NCBI GenBank assembly: GCA_963839365.1
Contig: CAWIUT010000002.1
Span: 1 to 64,000, forward strand
DNA from: DASSKA01 sp963839365
GTDB lineage: Bacteria > Actinomycetota > Actinomycetes > Propionibacteriales > Nocardioidaceae
Length of the DNA: 64,000 nucleotides
Reading direction: 5' to 3'
Part shown: one piece after another, positions 50,249 to 58,439 of the stretch
Layout: every line of letters starts with the position of its first letter
Position numbering within the stretch: position 1 is the stretch's first letter
The notes under the pieces: generated by a model
Database searches by the model: none
The model's input: the letters and a program-made list of their open reading frames with translations, nothing else
Told to the model about the DNA's origin: nothing
Program-made: the position numbers and the translations under genes

Positions 50249-50809
50249 TCAGGGGCGCTGGCCCAGCTTCACCTGAGGTTTCGGCTGGCGCAGGAAGCGG
50301 ATCTGCATCGCCCGCAGGATCGCGTAGTACGTGCTCCCGCTCAGGCTCTCGTCGGGGAACCGCTTCTTCAGCGTCCGGCGCAGCGTGAACAGCAGGTAGG
50401 CCGTGTCCAGGCCGATCAGCACGATGGTGGCGATCCACAGGCCGTTGGCCAGCTGCAGCTGGCCGATCGCCTGGGCGATCATGATCACGACCAGCATCGG
50501 CAGCAGGAACTCCGCCATGCTCAGCCGCGAGTCGATGAAGTCGCGGATGAACCGGCGGACCTTGCCCTTGTCCCGGGCCGGCAGGAACCGCTCGTCGCCG
50601 GTCCGCATCGCCTGCCGCATCCGGCTGCTCTGCTCCGCGCGCCGTTGCCGCCGCTCCTGCTTGGTCGAGGCCGTGCCCTTGGCCCGTGCCCGGGCCGCCG
50701 CCTCCGCCTCCTTGCGGGTCGGGGTCGGCCTGCCCTTGCCCGCCGGGCTCAGGTCGGTCTGCTCGGCGGCAGCGGCGGTGGACTTTTCGGACCTGGTACG
50801 ACGGAACAA
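50249..50809 (-). CDS. DUF3043 membrane protein
   Basis: A 186-aa actinobacterial DUF3043 protein. The cytoplasmic N-terminal half is basic (GKGRPTPTRKEAEAAARARA, then RQAMRTGDERFLPARDKGKV, which is conserved in the family). Two membrane helices follow: SMAEFLLPMLVVIMIAQAIG and GLWIATIVLIGLDTAYLLFT. The tail has the family motif LRAMQIRFLRQPKPQVKLG. Function is unknown. The TTG at 50809 has AAGG about 7 nt upstream. It is divergent from pspA; both promoters lie in the 134-base gap. Confidence 0.88.
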   Translation of the reverse strand: MFRRTRSEKSTAAAAEQTDLSPAGKGRPTPTRKEAEAAARARAKGTASTKQERRQRRAEQSSRMRQAMRTGDERFLPARDKGKVRRFIRDFIDSRLSMAEFLLPMLVVIMIAQAIGQLQLANGLWIATIVLIGLDTAYLLFTLRRTLKKRFPDESLSGSTYYAILRAMQIRFLRQPKPQVKLGQRP

Positions 50810-50943
50810 CGGTCTGCCTTCAGCGGATGCTCGAGGAGTGGGACGTGCTCCACCCTACCGGGAACCTGCTACTCAGCCCGTCCGTTCCCCCGTACGCTAG
50901 AGACGACGAGATCTCGAACACAGAAAAGGGGGCCTCAAGCTCC

Positions 50944-51738
50944 ATGAGCCTCATGAAGCGCATCAGCCTGATCTTCCGATCCAAGGCGAACAAGGCGCTC
51001 GACCGTGCCGAGGACCCCCGCGAGACGCTCGACTACAGCTACCAGAAGCAGATCGAGCTGCTGTCGAAGGTGCGCCGGGGGGTCGCCGACGTGGCCACCA
51101 GCCGCAAACGGGTCGAGCTGCAGGCGGCCCAGCTCCAGCAGCAGTCCGACAAGCTCACCGCGCAGGCCCAGAAGGCGCTCTCCATGGGCCGCGAGGACCT
51201 CGCCCGCGAGGCGCTGACCCGCAAGTCCGGGCTCGCCGGCCAGCTCGAGGGGCTCAAGGAGCAGCAGGTCCAGCTGCAGGGTGAGGAGGAGAAGCTCACC
51301 CTCGCCTCGCAGCGGCTGCAGGCCAAGGTCGAGGCGTTCCGCACCCGCAAGGAGACCATCAAGGCCACCTACACCGCCGCCGAGGCGCAGACCCGCATCA
51401 ACGAGGCGTTCTCCGGCATCTCCGAGGAGATGGGCGACGTCGGCATGGCCGTCCAGCGCGCCGAGGACAAGACCGCCCAGATGCAGGCCCGCGCCGGCGC
51501 GATCGACGAGCTGATCTCCTCCGGCGCCCTCGACACCCCGGAGCAGCTCGGCGGCGGCGACGACATCGCCCGCGAGCTGCAGACGATGTCCTCCCAGAAC
51601 GACGTGGAGGCCGAGCTCGCCGCGCTGAAGGCCGGCAGCACCGGGAAGCAGGAGGCCATCGAGGGCAGCAACGCCACCCCGTCCGCGGAGGAGACCGCGC
51701 ACAGCAACAACCCCACCCAGGAGGAGGGCAGCGCATGA
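50944..51738 (+). CDS. pspA: PspA/IM30 family envelope-stress protein
   Basis: A 264-aa, almost entirely helical PspA/Vipp1 protein that coats and stabilises the inner face of the membrane (ESCRT-III-like). The N-terminal amphipathic helix is MKRISLIFRSKANKALDRAE. It is followed by the long coiled-coil hairpin (DYSYQKQIELLSKVRRGVAD and AQAQKALSMGREDLAREALT) and the C-terminal EMGDVGMAVQRAEDKTAQMQ region, then an actinobacterial acidic tail. ATG 50944 or ATG 50953 may be the start; the AGGGGG site upstream is rather far from both. It is the first gene of a tightly coupled operon with pspAA, htpX, pspAB and a histidine kinase. Confidence 0.92.
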   Translation: MSLMKRISLIFRSKANKALDRAEDPRETLDYSYQKQIELLSKVRRGVADVATSRKRVELQAAQLQQQSDKLTAQAQKALSMGREDLAREALTRKSGLAGQLEGLKEQQVQLQGEEEKLTLASQRLQAKVEAFRTRKETIKATYTAAEAQTRINEAFSGISEEMGDVGMAVQRAEDKTAQMQARAGAIDELISSGALDTPEQLGGGDDIARELQTMSSQNDVEAELAALKAGSTGKQEAIEGSNATPSAEETAHSNNPTQEEGSA

Positions 51739-52013
51739 TCGTGCGGATCCTCGAAGAGGGCCAGTGGGACGTGCCGGACGCCGAGATCGACGGCCTGAAC
51801 CGGCTCGACGACGAGGTGGAGGCCGCGGTCACCGCCGGTGACGAGGAGTCGTTCGGCCGCTGCATGGCCGCGCTGCTCGACGCCGTACGCACCAAGGGAA
51901 CACCGCTGGCCGCCGACGCGTTGAAAGACTCAGACCTGATTCTCCCGCCCGCGGACGCGACACTCGAGGAGGTGCGGGATCTGCTCAGCGATGAGGGGCT
52001 GATCCCGGGCTGA
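51735..52013 (+). CDS. pspAA: PspA-associated protein PspAA
   Basis: A 92-aa protein with the PspAA pattern: MIVRILEEGQWDVPDAEIDG, then LNRLDDEVEAAVTAGDEESF, then a C-terminal part VRTKGTPLAADALKDSDLIL. In comparative-genomic work PspAA domains accompany PspA in actinobacteria and are thought to modulate it; no activity is shown by the sequence. The ATG overlaps the pspA stop (ATGA, 51735-51738) and its own stop overlaps the htpX start, so expression is coupled at both ends. Confidence 0.9.
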   Translation: MIVRILEEGQWDVPDAEIDGLNRLDDEVEAAVTAGDEESFGRCMAALLDAVRTKGTPLAADALKDSDLILPPADATLEEVRDLLSDEGLIPG

Positions 52014-52975
52014 TGGCCAAGACCCGTTTCGTCAACGACACCGGCCTGACCGCCAGGATGACGTTGGTGATGTTCCTGCTCGGAGGGCTGTTCGTCGCCC
52101 TCGTGGTGGGGCTGATGTACGCGTTCCCGAGCTACGCGGTGATCATCGGCCTGATCGGCCTCGGCATCGCCTGGGGGCAGTGGTACTACTCCGACACCGT
52201 GGCGCTGCGGGCGATGCGGGCCCGGCTGGTGACCCCGGAAGAGGCACCGGAGCTGCACGGCATCATCGACCGGCTGTGCGCGATGGCCGACATGCCCAAG
52301 CCGCGCGTGGCCATCTCCTACACCGACATGCCCAACGCGTTCGCGACCGGCCGCTCGCCCAAGCACTCCGTGGTCTGCGTGACCACCGGGATCATCGACC
52401 GGCTCACCGCCGAGGAGCTGGAGGGCGTGCTCGCGCACGAGCTGTCCCACGTCGCGCACCGCGATGTGCTGGTGATGACCCTGGCGTCCTCGGCGGGCAT
52501 CATCGCGGGCATGTCCACGCGCGGGGCGCAGTTCGGCGTGATGTTCGGTGGCGGTCGCAACCGCAACAACAACCAGGGCGGTGCGGTCGGCTTCCTGCTG
52601 GTGCTGGCGATCAGCATTGCCGTCTACGCGGTCAGCTTCGTCCTGATCCGGATGCTGTCCCGCTACCGCGAGCTGTGTGCGGACCGGTCCGGAGCGATCC
52701 TGACCCAGAAGCCGTCGGCGCTGGCAAGCGCGCTGACCAAGATCACCGGCGAGATCGCCGCGATCCCCAACCGCGACCTGCGTGCCACGCAGTCGATGAA
52801 CGCGTTCTTCATCGCCCCGGCGGTCAGCGGCGCGACGCTGCGCACGCTCACCTCCACCCACCCGTCCCTGGAGCAGCGCCTGGAGCAGCTGGCCAAGGTG
52901 GCCGCCGAGCTGGGCAAGCCGATGGACGGCGGCACGCTGGGCGGCGGGTCTCCCACGCCAGGCTTCGGGCAGTGA
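52013..52975 (+). CDS. htpX: HtpX-type M48 zinc metalloprotease
   Basis: A membrane zinc protease (320 aa) that degrades damaged membrane proteins. Two N-terminal helices (LVMFLLGGLFVALVVGLMYA and YAVIIGLIGLGIAWG) precede the catalytic site HELSH at residues 142-146 (context LAHELSHVAHRD). The third zinc ligand is the Glu in RELCADRSGA after two further helices. The loop FGGGRNRNNNQGGA is glycine/asparagine-rich as in relatives. Start and stop arrangements (TGATG with pspAA) put it inside the psp operon, in keeping with a joint membrane-quality role. Confidence 0.93.
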   Translation: MAKTRFVNDTGLTARMTLVMFLLGGLFVALVVGLMYAFPSYAVIIGLIGLGIAWGQWYYSDTVALRAMRARLVTPEEAPELHGIIDRLCAMADMPKPRVAISYTDMPNAFATGRSPKHSVVCVTTGIIDRLTAEELEGVLAHELSHVAHRDVLVMTLASSAGIIAGMSTRGAQFGVMFGGGRNRNNNQGGAVGFLLVLAISIAVYAVSFVLIRMLSRYRELCADRSGAILTQKPSALASALTKITGEIAAIPNRDLRATQSMNAFFIAPAVSGATLRTLTSTHPSLEQRLEQLAKVAAELGKPMDGGTLGGGSPTPGFGQ

Positions 52976-53006
52976 CGGCCCGCCCCGGCGCACGCGGAGC
53001 TGCCGC

Positions 53007-53585
53007 GTGAGGCTCTGGGACGTGCTCACCGGCCGCAGCCGGCAGGTCAGGGCCAACCTCGACGCGCTGTTCGCGCTGCCCACGGCCGCGATCACCCTGG
53101 AGACGGCGGCCGGCTTCACCCCCACCGGGCTCGGCTCGGTGTGCTACCGGGCCGCCGAGGGAGCAGCTTTCGCGCAGACGCAGACCGACATCGTGGCCCT
53201 GCTGGACGCCGACGAGGGCCCGGCCGTCGAGCAGAGCACGGACTCCTTCGGCTTCACCTGGCTGCTGGCCCGGCACGACCCGAACGACCTGTCCGCACTG
53301 GTCACCGACCTGCACGCGGTGAACACCAGCCTGGAGGCCCAGGGCTTCGGCCCCGGGCTGCTGTGCTCGCTGGTCGGCTTCACCGACGCGTCCGGGCGTC
53401 GGCTCGGCCTGGTCTACCTCTACAAGCAGGGCACGTTCTACCCGTTCGCGCCGCAAGGCGACCCCGGCCAGCGGCGCCGCGACAACCTGCTCGAGATCCA
53501 GGTCCGCGACCTGGTCACGAACGACCTTCCCGTCGAGTCCCAGCTGAACCGGTGGATGCCCGTCTGGGGTGCGCCCGGCCTGTGA
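53007..53585 (+). CDS. pspAB: PspA-associated protein PspAB
   Basis: A 192-aa PspAB protein. It opens with RLWDVLTGRSRQVRANLDAL and continues with FALPTAAITLETAAGFTPTG, the DADEGPAVEQSTDSFGFTWL segment, and a C-terminal part YLYKQGTFYPFAPQGDPGQR. Members are encoded with pspA and htpX in actinobacteria; their biochemical role is unknown, though an adaptor or modulator is usually proposed. The GTG at 53007 is 31 nt after htpX, and its stop overlaps the histidine kinase GTG (GTGA at 53582-53585). Confidence 0.87.
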   Translation: MRLWDVLTGRSRQVRANLDALFALPTAAITLETAAGFTPTGLGSVCYRAAEGAAFAQTQTDIVALLDADEGPAVEQSTDSFGFTWLLARHDPNDLSALVTDLHAVNTSLEAQGFGPGLLCSLVGFTDASGRRLGLVYLYKQGTFYPFAPQGDPGQRRRDNLLEIQVRDLVTNDLPVESQLNRWMPVWGAPGL

Positions 53586-54811
53586 ACCGGACGGGGGCGA
53601 GCACGCCGGCGCGGGTCGCCGAGATCGAGGCGTACGACGTGCTGGGGGCCGCGCCACGCCCGCGGCTGCTGGCGCTCGTGGAGCTCGCCGCCCACGCGTG
53701 TCACGTGCCGGCGGCGGCGGTCAACCTGGTCACCGCCTCCGAGCAGGTGCCGGTGGCCACCTACGGCGAAGGTCCGCAGGCCTGCTCGCTCGAGGACTCG
53801 ATGTGCGCGGCAATCCTGGACGACCCGGCACCGGTGCTCGTCCCCGACGCCAGCCGTGACCCGCGGTTCAAGGCCAACCCCTTCGTCGACGGGCGGCGGG
53901 CCGGCCTGCGGTTCTACGCCGCCCAGCAGCTGGTCACCCCGAACGACGTCGTGGTCGGGACGCTCTGCCTGTTCGACGAGCAGCCGCGCACCCTGACGGG
54001 GGAGCAGTGCGCCGCCCTGGCGACCCTGGCCGCCCAGGTCGTGGACGTGCTCGAGCTCGAGCGGCGGACCGTGCAGCTGCAAGCGTCGCTGGCCCGGCTC
54101 GGGGTGGCTCGGGAGGAGCTGCACCGCTCCAACGAGCAGCTCGCCGTGTTCGCCGGCCAGGCCGCCCACGACCTGCGGAACCCGCTGACCTCGGTGTCCA
54201 TGTCGCTGCAGCTGCTGGCCGAGCAGCCCTCCGTGGACGGCGACGGCGACGCGCGGTGGATGGTCGAGCGGGCGCTGAGCGGGACCCGGCGGATGGAGGT
54301 CCTGATCGACGAGCTGCTCGGCTACGCGCAGGTCGGGGCCGAGCTGCGCCCGGCCCGGGTGGACCTGGCCGAGCTTCTGGAGCAGGTCCGGGCCGACCTC
54401 GCGGGCACCCTGTCGGGCGCGCGGCTGGTCGTCGAGGGCTGCCTGCCGGCGGTGCGCGCGGACCGCACCCAGCTCGGGACGGTGCTTTCGCACCTGGTCG
54501 CGAACGCAGTGAAGTTCACCGCCCCGCTGCGCGCGCCGCTGGTGACCGTCGCGGCGCGTCCTGCCGGCGAGGGGTGGCGGATCGAGGTCGCCGACAACGG
54601 GCCGGGGGTGCCCGAGGAGGAGCGGGAACGCGTCTTCGAGCCGCTGGTCCGCCGGGACAAGTCGACCCCCGGCGCCGGCCTGGGGCTGTCGACCTCCCGG
54701 CGGATCGTGCGCGCGCACGGCGGGTCCATCGGGATGGCCGAGGGACCCGCCGGCGGGGCGCTGGTGTGGGTGGAGCTCCCCGCCGCCGAGGACGCGGGGA
54801 GCACCACCTGA
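53582..54811 (+). CDS. GAF-domain sensor histidine kinase
   Basis: A soluble 409-aa sensor kinase. The GAF domain covers about residues 15-155 (CHVPAAAVNLVTASEQVPVA, then SLEDSMCAAILDDPAPVLVP, then LVTPNDVVVGTLCLFDEQPR). A short coiled coil leads to the HisKA phosphoacceptor His196 (GQAAHDLRNPLTSV). The ATPase domain has N box HLVANAVKF, G1 VADNGPGVPEEE and G2 GAGLGLSTSRRIV. No membrane helix or response regulator is visible, so its partner is encoded elsewhere. It is translationally coupled to pspAB, suggesting that it senses or controls envelope stress together with the psp proteins. That link is inference. Confidence 0.9.
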   Translation: MNRTGASTPARVAEIEAYDVLGAAPRPRLLALVELAAHACHVPAAAVNLVTASEQVPVATYGEGPQACSLEDSMCAAILDDPAPVLVPDASRDPRFKANPFVDGRRAGLRFYAAQQLVTPNDVVVGTLCLFDEQPRTLTGEQCAALATLAAQVVDVLELERRTVQLQASLARLGVAREELHRSNEQLAVFAGQAAHDLRNPLTSVSMSLQLLAEQPSVDGDGDARWMVERALSGTRRMEVLIDELLGYAQVGAELRPARVDLAELLEQVRADLAGTLSGARLVVEGCLPAVRADRTQLGTVLSHLVANAVKFTAPLRAPLVTVAARPAGEGWRIEVADNGPGVPEEERERVFEPLVRRDKSTPGAGLGLSTSRRIVRAHGGSIGMAEGPAGGALVWVELPAAEDAGSTT

Positions 54812-54825
54812 CCCGTCAGGGCCGA

Positions 54826-54953
54826 CGGGGCCCGCCTGAGGGGCGGAGCCTGGCCGTCAGTGCTGACCCTCAGGGCTGACCCCCCTCAGTGCTGACCCTC
54901 AGGGCTGACCCCCCTCAGGGCTGACCCCCCTCAGGGCTGACCCTCAGGGCAGC
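54826..54953. repeat. Short tandem repeats between convergent genes
   Basis: A run of units close to CTCAGGGCTGACCCCCC, with shortened variants (CTCAGTGCTGACC, CTCAGGGCTGACC), present about six or seven times. It fills the gap between the histidine kinase and the Rpf-like gene, and the last unit supplies the stop codon of the Rpf-like gene. Because TCA recurs in all three registers, stops in all three minus-strand frames are provided. The GC-rich units can pair with each other (GGGTCAGC with GCTGACCC-type arms), so transcription termination is possible. Confidence 0.75.
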
Positions 54954-55576
54954 CGGAGCACCTGGCCGACGCGGATGCGGTTCGGGTTGTGCAGCCGACC
55001 GCGGTTGAGCCGGTACAGCCGGTGCCACGACATCCCGTGCCGGCGCGCGATCTTGGACAAGGTATCGCCGCGCCGCACCCGGTAGTGCCGGTAGTGCCCG
55101 TGCCGGGCGTGGTGGTGGGCATGGTGGTGGGCATGGTGGCGGTGGTGGTGCACACCGACCCGGGCGGTGCCGGCGGCGTCCGCCGAGGTCAGGCCCAGCT
55201 TGCGGGAGCACGCCGGCCAGGCGCCCCAGCCCTGCGCGTGCAGGACCCGCTGGGCGACCGTGATCTGCTGCGCACGGCTGGCCAGGTCGGCCCGGGAGGC
55301 GTACCGGCGGCCGCCGAAACCGGACCAGGTCTGCTGGGTGAACTGCAGGCCGCCGAAGAAGCCGTTGCCGGAGTCGATGTGCCAGTTCCCGGAGGACTCG
55401 CACTGGGCGAGCCGGTCCCAGGTCTGCGTGCTCGCTGCCTGGGCGGGGACGGTGCCGGCGACCACGGCGGACCCGCCGACGACGGCGGCGGCCACGGAGG
55501 TGGCGGCCCGGCGCAGCCACTTCTTGGAGGTCGGGGTGCTGAGCGCACGATGGCGCGGGGCAGGGCGGTTAGCCAT
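54944..55576 (-). CDS. Resuscitation-promoting factor-like transglycosylase with LysM
   Basis: A secreted 210-aa cell-wall hydrolase. The signal peptide SVAAAVVGGSAVVAGTVPAQ ends near residue 47. The Rpf/transglycosylase-like domain follows: TWDRLAQCESSGNWHIDSGN with its catalytic Glu, and FFGGLQFTQQTWSGFGG, up to about 125. A strikingly histidine-rich linker (about 137-163; HHHRHHAHHHAHHHARHGHY) leads to a C-terminal LysM domain (YRVRRGDTLSKIARRHGMSW ... IRVGQVLRLP) that binds peptidoglycan. It probably aids growth resumption. It is controlled by a c-di-AMP riboswitch in its leader, as known for such genes in actinobacteria. Confidence 0.92.
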   Translation of the reverse strand: MANRPAPRHRALSTPTSKKWLRRAATSVAAAVVGGSAVVAGTVPAQAASTQTWDRLAQCESSGNWHIDSGNGFFGGLQFTQQTWSGFGGRRYASRADLASRAQQITVAQRVLHAQGWGAWPACSRKLGLTSADAAGTARVGVHHHRHHAHHHAHHHARHGHYRHYRVRRGDTLSKIARRHGMSWHRLYRLNRGRLHNPNRIRVGQVLRLP

Positions 55577-55584
55577 GCAGGGGG

Positions 55585-55765
55585 TCCTGTTCTCCCACGC
55601 CTACGGAGTTAGCTGTCGGGTTCGGGCGGAGACTGCCCGGCCGCCATGTGGCGGCTTCACCCCAGCGCCGGCCGCACCCGGGCAGGGTCGGCAAGGCGCA
55701 TCGTCACGGGTCCCCCGCTCCCACCCTGCGGATCAGCTCTGCGGTTCACCGGCGGGGGGTGGGAC
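55585..55765 (-). promoter_or_regulatory. ydaO-yuaA (c-di-AMP) riboswitch
   Basis: The leader of the Rpf-like gene reads, on the minus strand, GAGCTGATCCGCAGGGTGG, then GAGCGGGGGACCCGTGACGA, GGCGCTGGGGTGAAGCCG, and CCGAACCCGACAGCTAACTC followed by CGTAGGCGT. These are the conserved blocks of the ydaO class: GGGGGACCC, GGGGTGAA.CC and CCGAAyCCGACAGCTAAC.yCGyArGCGT. It binds cyclic di-AMP and normally turns such genes off. The right-hand limit is approximate. Confidence 0.92.
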
Positions 55766-55915
55766 TCGGCGTCCGCGCCGGTGGCTTTGCTTTCAGCGTA
55801 CGACGGTAGAGGGTGGCTATGGGCCACTCAAACCCGTCTGCCCGATTGGCCGGACCGGTCTAGCACTGTGCTGACCTGCGGGAAAGGCGTGTTTTGCGTC
55901 ACACGCAGGGCGGCC

Positions 55916-56806
55916 TCATAGGAAGTGGCCGCTGGGCAGGTACGGCATCGGCGGCCTCATCTGCCGCAGCGCGAGGTAGCCGCTGGTGTGCAGGCTCAGC
56001 CGCGCGGCGAGCCCCACGTCGATCGCCCACTCGTTGGCCGCCGACACGTGGGCCACGCTGCACGGCCGGTCGGGGGAGGAGGCCGCCAGGCTCTCCCAGA
56101 GCAGGTCCGCCGCGGTGCGCCGGTTCGTGGCCCCGAGCAGGTACGCCCCGCCGCCGGGCTCGATGTAGGCGTAGCCGGAGCCGGTGCTGCGGTCCACCAC
56201 CACCAGCCGGAACAGCTCGGTCAGCAGCTCGTGGTCCACGCCGTGCGCGGCGTCGCGGGCTCGCCGGTCCACCGAGTTCATCAGGTCGATGTCGGCCGTC
56301 GTACCGTCCCGGACCCGGTCCAGGACCGGCAGGACCGCCCGCGGCACCAGGCCGGTCAGCGCCATCGCCGGGTGCAGGGTGAACCCGGCCAGCCGGTAGC
56401 GGCGGGCCGCCTTCGGGTCCGCGGACGCGGCGATCATCCCGCGCAGGCAGCCGCGCCCGTAGCCGGCGGCCGCCTCGAGCAGCGCGCGGCCGAGCCCCCG
56501 GCCCTGGAGGCCGGGGCGTACGGCGTAGGTGGCGAGGATCCAGGTCAGGTCCCGCTTGAGCGCCGCGGCCACCCCGACCGGGCCGCCGGGGCCCTCGGCG
56601 ACCCAGCAGCCGGCCGGGTCGTGCCGCAGGATGTGCTGCATCCGCCGACGCCAGGCCGCCGCCTTCTCCTCCGACCGAGGCACCGGCTCCGGCCGGTCGC
56701 GCGGGGCGGTGCGCACGTCGAGCTCGTAGAACCCCTCGGCGGTCAGCCGCTCCACCGCGGGCACGTCGGTGGCGGTCATCGGCCTGACCCAGAACTCGCT
56801 GGTCAC
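55916..56806 (-). CDS. GNAT acetyltransferase, 296 aa
   Basis: A GNAT protein of about 296 aa. The N-terminal GNAT domain has TATDVPAVERLTAEGFYELD and the acetyl-CoA site LATYAVRPGLQGRGLGRALL, followed by AASADPKAARRYRLAGFTLH. The C-terminal 120 residues form a second, degenerate GNAT-like domain with STGSGYAYIEPGGGAYLLGA. Substrate unknown. GTG 56806 is preceded by TAGGTT on the minus strand with an 8-nt gap; ATG 56779 is an alternative. It is divergent from the glycerate kinase gene. Confidence 0.82.
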   Translation of the reverse strand: MTSEFWVRPMTATDVPAVERLTAEGFYELDVRTAPRDRPEPVPRSEEKAAAWRRRMQHILRHDPAGCWVAEGPGGPVGVAAALKRDLTWILATYAVRPGLQGRGLGRALLEAAAGYGRGCLRGMIAASADPKAARRYRLAGFTLHPAMALTGLVPRAVLPVLDRVRDGTTADIDLMNSVDRRARDAAHGVDHELLTELFRLVVVDRSTGSGYAYIEPGGGAYLLGATNRRTAADLLWESLAASSPDRPCSVAHVSAANEWAIDVGLAARLSLHTSGYLALRQMRPPMPYLPSGHFL

Positions 56807-56864
56807 GCCAGGCGAACCTACCCTGCCGCACCGGTGGCCACGGGCGGCTCGGCAGGATGAGCCC

Positions 56865-57965
56865 ATGCGAGTGCTGATCGCCCCGGACAAGTTCGCCGGC
56901 ACCCTGAGCGCGGTGGAGGCCGCCGCTGCCATCGCCGAGGGCTGGCGCAGGCGGTGCCCGGACCACGAGCTCGAGCTGGCGCCGATGGCCGACGGCGGCC
57001 CGGGGTTCGTCGACGTGCTGCGGGCCGACCTCGGCGGCGACCTGCTCGCCGTCACCGTCACCGGGCCGTACGGCGACCCGGTGCCCGGGTCGGTGCTGAG
57101 GATCGGCGACACGGCGTACCTCGAGTGCGCCCAGGCCTGCGGCCTGCACCTGGCTCCGGAGGAGCGACGGGAGCCCGAACGGGGCAGCAGCCGCGGCGTC
57201 GGCGAGCTGGTGGCCGCGGCCGTCGACGCCGGCGCTCGCCGGGTGGTGGTCGGCCTGGGCGGGTCGGGCACCAACGACGGGGGTGCCGGGCTGCTGGCGG
57301 CGCTCGGCGCCCGGGCCGAGCCGCCCGAGGCGCTCGACCACGGGCCCGAGGGGCTGGCCACCCTGCGCAGCGTCGACCTGGAGCCGGCCCGCGAGCGGGT
57401 CGCGGGCGTCGAGCTGGTCGCTGCCTCGGACGTGGACAACCCGCTGCTGGGCCTGATCGGGGCGACCAACGTCTACGGCCCGCAGAAGGGGGTCGCCGAG
57501 GACCGGCTGCAGGCGGTGGATGCCACCTTGCAGATCCTCGCCGAGGCCACCGAGAAGAAGGTGGCGCGCGCACCGGGCGCCGGCGCGGCCGGAGGGCTCG
57601 GGTTCGCGCTGCTGCTGCTCGGGGCCGGCAGGCAGCCCGGCGTCGCCCTGGTCGCGGAGGCGGTCGGCCTGCGGGAGCGGGCCCGGCGCGCGGACCTGGT
57701 GATCACCGGGGAGGGCGCCTTCGACTTCTCCTCCCGTTCCGGCAAGGTGCCCGCCGGGGTGGCCGCGGTGGCCGCCGAGGCGCTGCAGCCGTGCATCGCG
57801 CTGGCGGGCCGGGTGCTGATCGGTGCGCGGGAGATGCGCGCGACCGGGATCGAGTCGGCGTACGCGATGGTGGACCTGGTGGGGGAGGAGGCCTCCCTCG
57901 GCGACCCGGCCGGCAGCCTGGCTGCGCTCGCCGAGCGGGTGGCCGGCACCTGGGGCCGCAGCTGA
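56865..57965 (+). CDS. Glycerate kinase
   Basis: A 366-aa glycerate kinase (GlxK/GckA-type), phosphorylating D-glycerate with ATP. The first residues LIAPDKFAGTLSAVEAAAAI, then APMADGGPGFVDVL, VVVGLGGSGTNDGGAGLLAA, DVDNPLLGLIGATNVYGPQK and VITGEGAFDFSSRSGKVPAG are all family signatures. ATG 56865 has CAGGAT (56853-56858) ending 6 nt upstream. A gene of this family near erpA and adoK is also found in Mycobacterium. Some actinobacterial homologs are annotated only as hypothetical, but the key motifs are complete here. Confidence 0.92.
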   Translation: MRVLIAPDKFAGTLSAVEAAAAIAEGWRRRCPDHELELAPMADGGPGFVDVLRADLGGDLLAVTVTGPYGDPVPGSVLRIGDTAYLECAQACGLHLAPEERREPERGSSRGVGELVAAAVDAGARRVVVGLGGSGTNDGGAGLLAALGARAEPPEALDHGPEGLATLRSVDLEPARERVAGVELVAASDVDNPLLGLIGATNVYGPQKGVAEDRLQAVDATLQILAEATEKKVARAPGAGAAGGLGFALLLLGAGRQPGVALVAEAVGLRERARRADLVITGEGAFDFSSRSGKVPAGVAAVAAEALQPCIALAGRVLIGAREMRATGIESAYAMVDLVGEEASLGDPAGSLAALAERVAGTWGRS

Positions 57966-58064
57966 GGCATGACAGGCAGGGGGCTTGGGAATAGAGAGAA
58001 GTGTGGGAGCATTGAACGAGCAAGCACGAACGACCCTGCCACCGCACTTCCAGGGAGCGACACG

Positions 58065-58430
58065 ATGACCCAACCGGTCGAGACCACCGAGCAGCAGACC
58101 CGCGCCGACGGCATCAGCGTCTCCGAGGCCGCCGCGTCCAAGGTGAAGAGCCTTCTGGAGCAGGAGGGTCGCGACGACCTCCAGCTGCGGATCGCTGTGC
58201 AGCCGGGAGGGTGCTCGGGCCTGCGCTACCAGCTGTTCTTCGACGAGCGGCAGCTCGACGGGGACCTTGTCAGCGACTTCAACGGCGTGTCCGTGGTCGT
58301 GGACCGGATGAGCGCGCCCTACCTCAACGGTGCCGTGATCGACTTCGTGGACACCATCGAGAAGCAGGGCTTCACGATCGACAACCCGAACGCGACGGGT
58401 TCCTGCGCCTGCGGTGACTCCTTCCACTGA
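58065..58430 (+). CDS. erpA: Iron-sulfur cluster insertion protein, HesB/IscA family
   Basis: A 121-aa A-type carrier that passes iron-sulfur clusters to target enzymes. The three conserved cysteines are C50 (QPGGCSGLRYQL), C114 and C116 (SCACGDSF). The segment VVVDRMSAPYLNGAVIDFVD is typical of the ErpA type. An AGGGAG ribosome site precedes ATG 58065. A strong terminator follows the stop. Potential clients in the window include LipA, which needs two [4Fe-4S] clusters. Confidence 0.93.
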   Translation: MTQPVETTEQQTRADGISVSEAAASKVKSLLEQEGRDDLQLRIAVQPGGCSGLRYQLFFDERQLDGDLVSDFNGVSVVVDRMSAPYLNGAVIDFVDTIEKQGFTIDNPNATGSCACGDSFH

Positions 58431-58439
58431 CGAGACGTC

